The notes: generated from the letters alone by a model not told the origin. A DNA stretch of 64,000 nt from Pseudomonas graminis (GCF_004364335.1 NZ_SOCR01000003.1:310001-374000); one strand, 5' to 3'. Shown: positions 17,569 through 26,583, counted from the first letter of the stretch. Numbers and translations are program-made.

Positions 17569-17812
17569 GGGCGTTCTCCTCTCTCAGGCGGGAACTTTGA
17601 ATAGGGCTGTTCGCGCTGGGTGTGATGGACACTCATGCGAACGGCCTTCGGCCCGGCTGCCCATCAGGCGCCGTGGCAGGAAAAGGCGCGGCAGTATAGC
17701 GCCTGACCGCCGGCGCGACACCCTGACGCAGGGTAAACGTTGGTATTAGCGGCAGGGAGCGCTGAATGGCAGGGTGTCGGCGCTGCTTCAGTCATGGAAC
17801 CGCTGCACGTGT
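17569..17812. other. Upstream region of the fumarase gene
   Basis: About 240 bases between the fumarase start and the RHS remnant. It is GC-rich and contains the fumarase promoter by position. I see no gene and no clear operator. Confidence 0.4.
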
Positions 17813-17898
17813 GTCGGCGTAGGTGGTCACCACCTTTTCATGACCGTTGAGCGAATTGTAAGTGAAGGTCTGACGACCGATGATGAGAGTGCGGTCAT
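17813..17898 (-). pseudogene. Vestigial RHS gene fragment
   Basis: On the minus strand this stretch reads TLIIGRQTF joined directly to TYNSLNGHEKVVTTYAD. The first part matches the beginning of the locus B C-half (STIIGRQTFDGLGRQ). The second matches its later repeat TFNAYNGHEKVVSTYAD, about 270 residues downstream. The DNA agrees closely with 20351-20370 and with 19513-19562. The simplest reading is a third RHS copy reduced by an internal deletion at the shared TF codons. It runs to a stop at 17792 and has no convincing start. It lies within 50 bases of the end of locus B. Confidence 0.75.
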
Positions 17899-17942
17899 GG
17901 TTCCAATCCCTCGAGATAATGTCAGACAAGTCTGTCGACGAT

Positions 17943-20387
17943 TCAAACTGCGACTACTGTGCCGTCAGGGTGATAAATATTGGATTTCGCCGGCTTGTAG
18001 GTGGTTTTCAGTGCTTTGAAAGGGTTGCCCGTCGCACGCATCCGTTCCAGGTAGGAGGTGGCCTGGGTGGGTATGTTTGCCGCGTTCGGGTTCACCTGGA
18101 GGTTGGCGAAGCCTTTGACGAAGACCTTCCCCGTGAATCCTTGAACGGGGCGGCCCAGCTCCTTGGCGATCTCCAGCGCAGCACCGTTCTTCCCGCCCCA
18201 GCACGACAGCAACACGAACGTCTCATCAGCCCCGGCGCCAAGCCCTTGGAGCCGGGGGGCTATGACCTCTCTTGCGACGTCGGCTGCCCGCATTGTTTTA
18301 CCATCAGGCCCCATCAGCAGCGCGCGTTTCAGATCTCCGTGTGTCAGGAGGGCGGCGCGATTGGAGCCCAGGTAGGTATCGATGAAACCGACGTCCACTC
18401 CCCGGGATGTGTGTTGCGCAAGCAGCTCTCCACTGCCAAGACGACCAGGTTTGGGCGAGGTCCAGCCCTGCTTGATGTCCATTGCCTTGAGCCTGCTCCC
18501 TGCATTCTTCAGCGTAAACAGCTTCAGGCCGATTCCTGCCCCGGCAAGGCTGGCGACCATGGAAACGCCGCCTAAAATGCCGGATGCGGCGCCGTCAGTG
18601 CCGGTCGCTTCCAGGGCCAGGCTGGCAACGCCCGTAGCCATGCCGATGATGTCCAGCGCCACACCGACAAGCCCCGCTATTTGCCCGGTCGTCAGCAGGC
18701 CCGCCCCGGAACTGATCAACGCAGCTGCCACGGGCAAGGCAGCGATTACCGCGGGAATCATCGCGACAAGCCCCAATGCCAGGCCGGCCCCTGCGATGGC
18801 GTAGTTCACCCAGCTATGGCCGTCGGGGTCCACACGATTGACCGGATCCCCGCCACACCAGGCGTATGGATTGATGCCGCCCGGCCCGAACGGACTGTCG
18901 GTGTCAGGTGCGAGAAAGCACATCAGTATCGGATCATAAGGTCGATTGCCGCCCGGAATGCAAAGGCCGGACACGGGTTCGAGCTGCTCGCCCGCATAGC
19001 CGAATGCAAGGTCGCCAACGTCTGAAGCCTGTGCGCCGTGGGCGGTGTAGCGTCGTGTGCGCACTGTTCTGCCGGCCTCAAGGCGCACGCTGCCCTGTGC
19101 GTCAGTACCCAGCAGGAGGGTCTGGCGAATGCCCCCTGTCACTTTGTTCACGGCAAACAACGCGCTCAGGTCGCCGATGAGTTCGATGCTGTCTTCGTCA
19201 CGACATTGATGGGTGAGTTGATCGGCGCTGTAGAAATCGCGGGTCAGGATGCCGTCCACTTCACGGTCAGTGAGTTGCCCGCTGGGGTCGTAACGGTACT
19301 TGCAGGTGCCTGACGGTGAACTGATTTCAATCAGTCGTCCCTGGGCGTTCCAGTGCATGTGGCGGCCAAGGCTGTCGCTGATCACGCGCCCGCACTCGTC
19401 GTAACCAAGCGTGACCTCTGCTGGCCAGGACGGATGGGTGTGGGTGACTTTCACCAGACGAGTCGGATCGTTGACGGCATAACTGAAGCGGGCTTCGTCG
19501 CGGCTCCCGTCAGCGTAGGTGCTCACCACCTTCTCATGGCCGTTATAGGCATTGAAGGTGAACACCTGCTCGACGATGAGGTTGCCGTACGGATCGGGTG
19601 ACGCCGCGTGCTCATCCGCGATGTAACGCACCAGTCTGTCGCGCACATCGTATTCGAAGCGCTCCTCGCTGAATGCTGCGCCTTCGGCCCAGGTTCGAGA
19701 AGCGATCTGGTCCAGCCCCGTGTACGCAAGGGTCTGGGTGATGGTTCGAACGTCGGCTTTTCCGTCTTCGCCCGTTTGCGTGATGGTGAAGGTGCGCGTG
19801 TGCTCACGTCCAAGGGTGTCGTAGGTGATTGCGGTCATCAGGGTTCTGCCGCTTTCCGGGACACTGACGCTGACAGTCGCCGGTCGAGACAGGGCGTCAT
19901 AGGCATAGGTGGTGTCCACCTCGCCAACGCGGGTAGCGCTCACTCGACCAGATGCGTCGAACTGGCGCCGATGAGCAACACCCTTGGCATCGTGAAAGCC
20001 CTGCAGCAGGCCGCTGAACGAGTAGCGCCATGCGGTGGTGTGGGTCTGCCCGTCGACGGTCCAGCGGTCTTCGGTCTCCTGGCCTCCCGGGCTGAATGCA
20101 AAGGCTTGGCTGCCCAGTTCACCGACGATCGTCGAAGGGTGCCCGAATTGTGCGTGCCGGGTTATTGCCGTCGGGGCGTCCCCATCGGCTTCGACCCTGA
20201 GCAATTGGTTGTTCAGGTCCTTCTCATACGTGAACCGGACCTCCTTGCCGTCGGCGAGCGTGGTCGAGGAGGGCGGCAGCTGCCCGGCGCGGTATTGGAA
20301 GCGGGAGGTATGGCCTCCGACGCTCACCGAAAGCTGACGACCCAGGCCGTCGAAGGTCTGACGACCGATTATCGTGGAGTTGTTCAT
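17943..20387 (-). CDS. RHS protein B, C-terminal half, with putative caspase-like tail
   Basis: 814 residues, paralogous to the protein at 8269-10815 throughout. RHS repeats (GQLTDREVDGILTRDFYSA and others) lead to the core GGINPYAWCGGDPVNRVDPDG (closing near 521-524). A long hydrophobic Ala/Gly/Ile segment follows (about 530-625). The tail has ALLTHGD (His about 683) and VLLSCWGGKNGAAL (Cys about 729), followed by IAKELGRPVQGFTG. The 46-residue His-Cys spacing is almost identical to that in A (45). The ATG at 20387 has AAGGA upstream. There is no signal peptide and no immunity-like gene downstream. A caspase-fold cysteine peptidase cargo is my inference; the RHS assignment is firm. Confidence 0.87.
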   Translation of the reverse strand: MNNSTIIGRQTFDGLGRQLSVSVGGHTSRFQYRAGQLPPSSTTLADGKEVRFTYEKDLNNQLLRVEADGDAPTAITRHAQFGHPSTIVGELGSQAFAFSPGGQETEDRWTVDGQTHTTAWRYSFSGLLQGFHDAKGVAHRRQFDASGRVSATRVGEVDTTYAYDALSRPATVSVSVPESGRTLMTAITYDTLGREHTRTFTITQTGEDGKADVRTITQTLAYTGLDQIASRTWAEGAAFSEERFEYDVRDRLVRYIADEHAASPDPYGNLIVEQVFTFNAYNGHEKVVSTYADGSRDEARFSYAVNDPTRLVKVTHTHPSWPAEVTLGYDECGRVISDSLGRHMHWNAQGRLIEISSPSGTCKYRYDPSGQLTDREVDGILTRDFYSADQLTHQCRDEDSIELIGDLSALFAVNKVTGGIRQTLLLGTDAQGSVRLEAGRTVRTRRYTAHGAQASDVGDLAFGYAGEQLEPVSGLCIPGGNRPYDPILMCFLAPDTDSPFGPGGINPYAWCGGDPVNRVDPDGHSWVNYAIAGAGLALGLVAMIPAVIAALPVAAALISSGAGLLTTGQIAGLVGVALDIIGMATGVASLALEATGTDGAASGILGGVSMVASLAGAGIGLKLFTLKNAGSRLKAMDIKQGWTSPKPGRLGSGELLAQHTSRGVDVGFIDTYLGSNRAALLTHGDLKRALLMGPDGKTMRAADVAREVIAPRLQGLGAGADETFVLLSCWGGKNGAALEIAKELGRPVQGFTGKVFVKGFANLQVNPNAANIPTQATSYLERMRATGNPFKALKTTYKPAKSNIYHPDGTVVAV

Positions 20388-20418
20388 GTTTTCGATCCTT
20401 CGAAATGTCGCATCCATT

Positions 20419-20448
20419 GGAAAGCCTGCGGTTTGCCACAGGCTTTCC
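20419..20448. other. Hairpin between the two RHS genes of locus B
   Basis: A perfect 10-base stem GGAAAGCCTG / CAGGCTTTCC with a 10-base loop lies in the 92-base gap between the N-half stop and the C-half start. No T-run follows on either strand, so it is not a standard terminator. It may stabilise the mRNA or adjust the ratio of the two RHS chains. Locus A has a whole companion gene at the same place. Confidence 0.7.
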
Positions 20449-20479
20449 GTTCATGACTTCGGGTGCTCGGACGCCGTGC

Positions 20480-23113
20480 TCAAGGCGCCCGGGTGACAAG
20501 GGGCGCGGTGACGGCGATGGTTTCGGGGTGGTTGTCGTCGCTGTGAGCGGCGAAAGTCCAGTTCACGACCGTGTCGTCAGCCAGCCGCTGCTCGACGATG
20601 CGTCCGTATGCATCCAGCTCAACGGACGTCACGCGATCTGCCTCGCCAGGTACCCGGAGGGTTGTTCGGGTAATACGGTCCAGTCCGTCGCGCTGCCATT
20701 CCTTGGTCCGAATCAATACACCGTCGGCGTCGTACAGCTGTTCCTTGATCGCGCTGCCAGCCGCGTTGTGTTGCGTGAGCGTACTTGGCCCCTTGAGTGA
20801 GCCATTCTGTTGCCAGCTATTGACGGTCAGGTTCACCGGATCGTGCTCAATATGGCTTTCGACACCATCGGGGGTAACGCTCAGGCTCGCCTGGCCCCAG
20901 TCATGGTAGTGCGTCCGGGTCGTCAGTCTGAGTGCGGTCACGGTGGCCGGGTTCTCTGGATCGCGCAGCCAGTCCTGTTGCGTTTCGCTGACAGTGCGGC
21001 CTTCGGCGTCGAATACGCAGCAGGCAATCTCGCGGAACACGTCAGGGGCGTGGTCGATATCTTCGAGCTCCACGCGCACAGTGCGACCCTCGCCATCGAG
21101 CCATTGGCGGCGGCGCTGACCCGTTGAATGATGATGCTCGACCATCACCGGATTCTCGTTTCCGGTCCTGCAATCGTGCGCTTTCAGATCGTTCACATGG
21201 TAGGTGGAAGTACGCCGGGCTTCGTAGCGGCTGTCATCGGCGGTCACCGCAAGCGTAATGCGACCGAGAGCATCGTAGACGTAACGCGAGACGACGCCAG
21301 CCTGATTGCGTTCCCGTGTAAGCCTTCCCGTAAGCAGGGATCGGGCGCAGCTTTGAGTCGCGCGCACAAGTTCGGTGTTCTCGAAACCGGTGAGGGTGGT
21401 ATGAGTGCTCAGCTCGTCCTCACTCAGCTCATAGCGGAAGCTCGTCGTGGTGGCTTTGCCATTGAGTGTCGTAACTTTGCTGTCGAGGCGCCCATAGTGC
21501 GGTCCCGGTTCAGTCACGTAGGTCTGAGTGGTGGTTTCCAGCAGGCGACCATTGCTCTCGTCCCGAGCGTTCTCGCCGTTCACCACAATGAACGCCGGTC
21601 CGCCTTCAAGCTTTGAGGCCAGCGCCTGGTAGGTGTAGGTGGTGGAGATGACGGGCGCGCCGCCGTAAGTGCCGTCATCGAGACGCGCCGGTTTGATGGT
21701 CTTTTTCTTCAGATGCCGGACCATGCCCAGTGCGTTGGGCGGACAACCGGTGCCATCGGCAGAAGCGGGCATGCCTTCGGCAGGGTAATACTCGCTGTGC
21801 TCTTCTACACCGGCGGGCGATCGGGTGAAGATGAGGTTGCCCGACACGTCGTAGCGATAGTCGGTTTGCTCGCTGCGTTGCAGACCTGCGCGGCCATGGT
21901 CGATGTAGGTGACCGTCTGTTGGTGTGGCAGCTGGTACCACGCGGGCTGGTCATCCCAATCGGCGGCGGGGTCAAGGCCGAAGGTGGTTTCGGTGCGGTT
22001 TTCGGCGCTGCCCCGGCGTGTCACTTCGCGGGTCATTAAATGGAAGCGGTTCCACGTCCGGGTGATGGTCGACAGTGTGTCACCGTCAGGGCCGGCCAGG
22101 GTTTCGACGACTTCGTACTCGTAATCCTGATCGACCTGATAGAGGTTGTCGCGCCCCTGCTGCCAGTCGAATGCCTGTTCGCTGCCGAACCCCAGGAAGT
22201 TGTGAGCGCCGGACCATTCGTAGGAGCGGGTGAGCGCGGTAGCGTCCGTTCCCGCTGAATGCGTCCACTCCAGAACCCGGGGCAATATCTCGAAGGGTGC
22301 ACCGGGTGGCAGTCGATGGCCTTCTTCGCCGGTGGCCCAGATCACTGAATCGGTCGCGCCCAACGGGCTGGAAAGGCGGGTTGGCAGCAGCAGGTCGTTC
22401 TGAGCGTCGAGGGCATGATGGTCGTAGACGATGGAGAAGGGCGTCTCGATTCCAGGCAGGTAGACGTCACTCAGTTTGTCGTTGGCCAGTTGCAGGCGCA
22501 CCGTCTCGTCCTCGCGTCCCGGCACCGAGAATACGACTTCGGCGCCATCGGTTTTCACCTCGAGCAAGACCCGGGATTCATCGCGGATCGTTTCAAGGAT
22601 GAAATCGCCATTGCCATGAGGCGCCCATTCGACGATTACGCGATTGCCTTCCGGAGTGCGCAACTCGGTGGTCAGGTAGCGCGCGCTGTCGTGCTGTCGG
22701 GTGAGGATTTCGGTCTGACCGTTTTTGTGATCCACTCGGAACACATCTTCCTGCTCGCACGTCACCACCATCGATTTGAGTTTGGCGTCGAACAGCTTGA
22801 GTTCACTGCCCGGCGTGAAGGTGACGTCGTCCAGGTCGACGGCGAACTGCTCACCTGACGACAGGCGCAACGACGGCGCATCCTGATGCAGGTCGAGTTC
22901 GCTCAAGTCCAGCGACCAGCCCAGTCCGAACCCTTTGTTGCGGGTCGAGCCAAGTACACCGAAAGTGAGGGTGGGAGTAAGAGCGGGGCCGGCCAGATGG
23001 TTGGCAGGCAGTAGAGGCAGTTTGAAAGCGATGGTGAACTGTCCGGTGCGGGCATCAACGCCGGTCTTGATACAGTCCATGAAATTACTGGCTTGGGTAT
23101 GAATGCAGGACAT
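20480..23113 (-). CDS. RHS protein B, N-terminal half
   Basis: An 877-residue YD/RHS-repeat protein, a full-length paralogue of the N-half in locus A. It opens with SNFMDCIKTGVDARTGQFTI and GFGLGWSLDL, contains numerous repeat units (YDALGRITLA, FDAEGRTVSE, LDAYGRIVEQ), and ends just after WTFAAHSDDNHPETIAVT. This is the same break point as in locus A. It has no RHS core and no tail, so it depends on the C-half gene 92 bases downstream for a complete shell. The ATG at 23113 is preceded by AAGAGAA. No signal peptide is seen, as is usual for RHS proteins released by other routes. Confidence 0.86.
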   Translation of the reverse strand: MSCIHTQASNFMDCIKTGVDARTGQFTIAFKLPLLPANHLAGPALTPTLTFGVLGSTRNKGFGLGWSLDLSELDLHQDAPSLRLSSGEQFAVDLDDVTFTPGSELKLFDAKLKSMVVTCEQEDVFRVDHKNGQTEILTRQHDSARYLTTELRTPEGNRVIVEWAPHGNGDFILETIRDESRVLLEVKTDGAEVVFSVPGREDETVRLQLANDKLSDVYLPGIETPFSIVYDHHALDAQNDLLLPTRLSSPLGATDSVIWATGEEGHRLPPGAPFEILPRVLEWTHSAGTDATALTRSYEWSGAHNFLGFGSEQAFDWQQGRDNLYQVDQDYEYEVVETLAGPDGDTLSTITRTWNRFHLMTREVTRRGSAENRTETTFGLDPAADWDDQPAWYQLPHQQTVTYIDHGRAGLQRSEQTDYRYDVSGNLIFTRSPAGVEEHSEYYPAEGMPASADGTGCPPNALGMVRHLKKKTIKPARLDDGTYGGAPVISTTYTYQALASKLEGGPAFIVVNGENARDESNGRLLETTTQTYVTEPGPHYGRLDSKVTTLNGKATTTSFRYELSEDELSTHTTLTGFENTELVRATQSCARSLLTGRLTRERNQAGVVSRYVYDALGRITLAVTADDSRYEARRTSTYHVNDLKAHDCRTGNENPVMVEHHHSTGQRRRQWLDGEGRTVRVELEDIDHAPDVFREIACCVFDAEGRTVSETQQDWLRDPENPATVTALRLTTRTHYHDWGQASLSVTPDGVESHIEHDPVNLTVNSWQQNGSLKGPSTLTQHNAAGSAIKEQLYDADGVLIRTKEWQRDGLDRITRTTLRVPGEADRVTSVELDAYGRIVEQRLADDTVVNWTFAAHSDDNHPETIAVTAPLVTRAP

Positions 23114-23196
23114 GCGAGTTCTCTTTAGTGGTAGGCCATTAAGTGAAAAAAGCGCGTCATAAGAGGGTCGATATGACGCCCCGGCGCCATTTCGAC

Positions 23197-24204
23197 TTAC
23201 ACGTCATGCATGATGAAATCGATCTCGTTGCCCGAATTCTTTTGGGTCATTTCAATGCCGTGCCAATTACCATACTGATCAAACACTATCCAGCGCTTTG
23301 GACCGTACGCCGGGGCATTGGGCGCCAAACCAGCCGGGCCGATGAGCTCCATGCGTAAAAAGCTCATCGCCCCGGGACGATTGTTTATTGCGACAGAAAC
23401 ATTTTGATAGCTGAAGTCTCGTGCAGCTCCAGGTTTGAATCCGTAGTGAAACTGGGTTTCGTTGTAGTGGATGCCGGTGAGTGACAAAAGCGGGTCGGCG
23501 CTTTTCCAGTCTTCGTAATAATAAGTGCTCTGGTCGCCATCCAGCGGGACGGCGTGGACAATCCGCAACGTCCGCTCGGCAAACTGCAGGTAATAGACGT
23601 CAATGTCTACGGCGGTCTTCTCGTTGTCGGTGGAGCCTTCGAAAGCATGGACTCGCTCCAGCGTAAAGTCGGTGCGTCTGCGGCGCGGGGAGCTGAGGGT
23701 CTCCAGTTCTACGTGTGAGTTGAAACGTGACGTGCTGGTAGCGTATTGAACGCCTTCTTCTTTCATTATTGCCGCATGGATTTTGTAACGTTCGCCACCA
23801 TGGGCAAGTGTGGAGATATAAAAATCCCGGCTCCGCGCTGCGGATTCAAGCAGATTGTGAGGGGCAAATCCCGACGCAGCGTAGTATTCAAACTGTGTAT
23901 TCTTTTTGAGCGATACCCTGAAAAAATCTTCCGGCTCGGCGTTATTGTTATTCGCCCATTCTGAACGCCCGGCACCTTGGCCGAAGCCACCGCCCAGATC
24001 GCGATAGTCGCTGCCGTCCTTTATCAGGAAGATCCAGATGCTGTCCATCTGCTGGTCGGTAATTTCCTGTCCTTTGATGGGTGTCAGGCTGACCGTGACT
24101 TTGACTTGCTGATTGCCATTGTTGTAAAGCTTGTTCGAGCTGGACGTGACGTCAATCTTGAATTTGCTCAGCCATTTGGCGTCATCTTTGAATTCGATTC
24201 GCAT
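23197..24204 (-). CDS. RHS companion protein B1 (unknown function)
   Basis: A 335-residue protein heading locus B. It is related to the 347-residue protein heading locus A: both share WLS-x-FKI, LY-x-NG-x-QQV-x-V (residues about 26-36 here), ITDQQMDSI, FEYY and FYISTLAHGG. It has no signal peptide, membrane segment or cysteine-rich part. I recognise no named family. The ATG at 24204 follows GGAAGG. An 83-base gap separates it from the RHS N-half. Repeated association with RHS halves suggests a dedicated partner (adaptor, chaperone or surface-binding protein), which is inference. Confidence 0.75.
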   Translation of the reverse strand: MRIEFKDDAKWLSKFKIDVTSSSNKLYNNGNQQVKVTVSLTPIKGQEITDQQMDSIWIFLIKDGSDYRDLGGGFGQGAGRSEWANNNNAEPEDFFRVSLKKNTQFEYYAASGFAPHNLLESAARSRDFYISTLAHGGERYKIHAAIMKEEGVQYATSTSRFNSHVELETLSSPRRRRTDFTLERVHAFEGSTDNEKTAVDIDVYYLQFAERTLRIVHAVPLDGDQSTYYYEDWKSADPLLSLTGIHYNETQFHYGFKPGAARDFSYQNVSVAINNRPGAMSFLRMELIGPAGLAPNAPAYGPKRWIVFDQYGNWHGIEMTQKNSGNEIDFIMHDV

Positions 24205-24530
24205 GGGTAACCTTCCGTGGTTGTTGAGTGCGGGCTGAGGTTACGCGTTTGAGTCGTCCAGGCCGGGATAAATATATATAGAGTGCGCCACCAGGTTTAA
24301 CGCGATGTTTCATGGGCACGTCGCCCTGAATCGGCCACTGTCGCGTTGAGTCGTACCAGATTCCTTACACCCAGACGGCAGTATCTTCGCGTCGGACGAT
24401 GGACGCGTTGGCGAAACGCGCCGTTTCCTCTACATTGGCACTCTTCCCGGATGATCGAAGCGTTCGCTTACATCTTCGACCAGCGGCGCGAAGCAGGCCC
24501 CTGTGGCCGGACAGGACGAAACCCTACACG
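24205..24530. other. Divergent intergenic region between RHS locus B and a diguanylate cyclase
   Basis: About 326 bases without a supported gene. The part nearest locus B has an AT-rich run (AAATATATATAGAG near 24270) that could supply the leftward -10 element, with TTAAAC about 16 bases before it on the minus strand. The rest is GC-rich and presumably holds the promoter of the diguanylate cyclase gene. Confidence 0.4.
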
Positions 24531-25652
24531 ATGACCAACCAGCCTCTTTTAGACGGATCTATCCAGCGCTTGCGGCTAAAGCGTTTTGGCCTGGCAACCG
24601 GCACCTACGTGTTACTGATCGTGCTCGTCATGGTTGCGTATTGCACCGGCTACTACCACGCGACTTTTTTTGGCGTCTGGCTCGCCAGCGTCTCTGTGCT
24701 TCTGATGCAGGGCGTGCTGAGCCTGGTGTTCTTCGGCGGCTACAACCAGCGTTTCAAGGATCCGAGCCTGACCGAATTTCAAGTGCTCATGGGGCTGGGC
24801 TGGCAGACGTTCGTGCTCGCTCATATGGATTCGGCCCGTGGCACTTTTCTGGTGTTCTATGTGCTGGTGTTGCTGTTCGGTCTCTTTCACCTGAGGCCCA
24901 AAGTCTTCCTTCGCTGCTCAGTGCTCGCCTTGCTGGGCTTCATAGGGCTGAACCTGTGGGATGCGGCGCATGACCAGCTCGACGATCCGGGGCTCGCCGC
25001 GCTGCAGACCTGCGCGCTGTTTATCATCTTCTCCTGGCTGTGCCTGTTCGCGCGCTTCGTCCAGAACTCGCGCAACCGCATGCACCAGCGTCGGATCACT
25101 CTGCAGGCGCATCAGGAAACCTTGCGCGGCATGATGTTGCAGCTCGAAGAGCTGGCGTCCACCGACGAGCTCACCAACCTCTATAACCGCCGTCACTTCC
25201 TGCGCATCGCCACCCGCGAACTCGAGCTTATGAACGGCAATTACACCGCAGGCCTGGCGCTGATTGACCTTGACCACTTCAAGCGAGTCAACGATCTCCA
25301 TGGTCATGCTGCGGGCGACCGGGTGCTGCAGATCTTTGGCCAAACCGCCGCTCAGTGCCTGCGGGCCGATGACATCCTGGCCCGCTATGGCGGTGAAGAA
25401 TTCGTGTTGCTCATTCCGCGCTGTACCCGCGCTCAGTTGGTCGAATGCTGCGAACGTATCCGCCTGGCCTTTACCCACGTCACGCTGCCCGAATTTCCAG
25501 AGCTGGATTTAAGCCTGTCGATCGGCATGGCCATCATTGAGCGCGGTGACCGCATGGACCGCGCTTTACAGCGTGCCGATCAGTCGCTGTATCGCGCCAA
25601 GCACCAGGGCCGCAATCGCTGCCACGGCGCCTGGGATTACGCCGATGCCTGA
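24531..25652 (+). CDS. Membrane-bound diguanylate cyclase (GGDEF)
   Basis: A 373-residue protein. The first about 185 residues hold five to six hydrophobic helices, followed by a short coiled linker (RRITLQAHQETLRGMM). The C-terminal GGDEF domain has DELTNLYNRRHF, LIDLDHFKRVND and YGGEEF as the active-site loop. It should make cyclic di-GMP from two GTP. The RxxD product-inhibition site is present (RADD, five residues before GGEEF). There is no EAL domain. The ATG at 24531 is chosen because the first helix follows shortly; its ribosome site (AGGA) is rather far. The 3' end overlaps the next gene by 8 bases, so it may be coupled to a redox enzyme. Confidence 0.88.
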   Translation: MTNQPLLDGSIQRLRLKRFGLATGTYVLLIVLVMVAYCTGYYHATFFGVWLASVSVLLMQGVLSLVFFGGYNQRFKDPSLTEFQVLMGLGWQTFVLAHMDSARGTFLVFYVLVLLFGLFHLRPKVFLRCSVLALLGFIGLNLWDAAHDQLDDPGLAALQTCALFIIFSWLCLFARFVQNSRNRMHQRRITLQAHQETLRGMMLQLEELASTDELTNLYNRRHFLRIATRELELMNGNYTAGLALIDLDHFKRVNDLHGHAAGDRVLQIFGQTAAQCLRADDILARYGGEEFVLLIPRCTRAQLVECCERIRLAFTHVTLPEFPELDLSLSIGMAIIERGDRMDRALQRADQSLYRAKHQGRNRCHGAWDYADA

Positions 25653-26583
25653 TTTGCAGGTCGGCGACCGGAGATGGTCGGTTGCACCCGGTACCAATCT
25701 GCTTGACGCCTTGAACGACGCCGGTCTGTCCGTCCCCTACAGCTGCCGTGCCGGCAGTTGCCATGCCTGCATGGTGCGCTGCGTCAGCGGTGAGCCTCTG
25801 GATGCAGAACCTGAAGCACTGGACTCGACGAGGCGCGGCCAGGGCTGGCGGCTATCGTGCCAGTGTCGGGTGGTTGACGATCTGACGGTGGAAGTCTTCG
25901 ACCCGGTGCGCGATGGCCTGCCAGCAACCGTCGTCGGTGCAGACTGGCTGAGCCCGTCGGTGCTACGCCTGCGACTAGACCCCGAACGACCGTTGCGCTA
26001 TCGCGTCGGCCAGCATTTGGTGTTGTGGACCGAAAGCGGCGTAGCGCGGCCTTACTCGTTGGCGAGCGTGCCAGGGGATGATCCCTTTTTGGAGTTTCAT
26101 GTCGATTGCCAGCGTCCGGGCGCTTTCGCTGATGTGGCGCGCACGCTGAAAAACGGCGATCCGGTCCGCCTCGGCGAATTGCAGGGCGGCTCGCTGCGTT
26201 ACGACCCCGACTGGCAGGACCGGCCGTTATGGCTGCTGGCGGCGGGTACCGGATTAGCACCGTTGTGGGGAGTGCTGCGCGAAGCGTTGCGGCAGGATCA
26301 TCAGGGAGACATCCGCGTGCTGCATCTGGCGCGCGATGCTCAGGAGCATTACCTGACGGGCCCATTGAGCGAGCTGGCGGCCCGGCACTCAAATATTTCC
26401 GTGGAGCCGATCGAACTGTCGGCCTTTGCGGCTGTGCTGAGCGGATTGCGCGTGACATCCCGGCAGACCATCGCGCTGGTGTGCGGATCACCCACCAGCG
26501 TCGAGGCGTTTTCGAAGCGGCTGTTTATCACGGGGTTGCCCCGAGGTCAGGTGCTCTCTGACGAGTTTGTCGAGAGGGGCTGA
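25645..26583 (+). CDS. 2Fe-2S ferredoxin / flavin reductase fusion protein
   Basis: 312 residues. The N-terminal plant-type ferredoxin domain has its cluster ligands in CRAGSCHAC (C-x4-C-x2-C) plus a later Cys in LSCQC. A ferredoxin-NADP reductase module follows, with an FAD motif RPYSLAS near residue 130 and a nucleotide-binding LLAAGTGLAPLWG. Such fusions pass electrons from NAD(P)H to an oxygenase or other acceptor. No oxygenase lies nearby, so the acceptor is unknown. The ATG at 25645 overlaps the end of the diguanylate cyclase gene by 8 bases, which implies translational coupling. Confidence 0.85.
   Translation: MPDLQVGDRRWSVAPGTNLLDALNDAGLSVPYSCRAGSCHACMVRCVSGEPLDAEPEALDSTRRGQGWRLSCQCRVVDDLTVEVFDPVRDGLPATVVGADWLSPSVLRLRLDPERPLRYRVGQHLVLWTESGVARPYSLASVPGDDPFLEFHVDCQRPGAFADVARTLKNGDPVRLGELQGGSLRYDPDWQDRPLWLLAAGTGLAPLWGVLREALRQDHQGDIRVLHLARDAQEHYLTGPLSELAARHSNISVEPIELSAFAAVLSGLRVTSRQTIALVCGSPTSVEAFSKRLFITGLPRGQVLSDEFVERG

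Noticed and set aside
20388..20479. Frameshift joining the two RHS genes of locus B
   Set aside because: The gap contains stops in all three frames, a hairpin and a fresh ribosome site, and locus A is split at the same point, so a simple sequencing error is unlikely.
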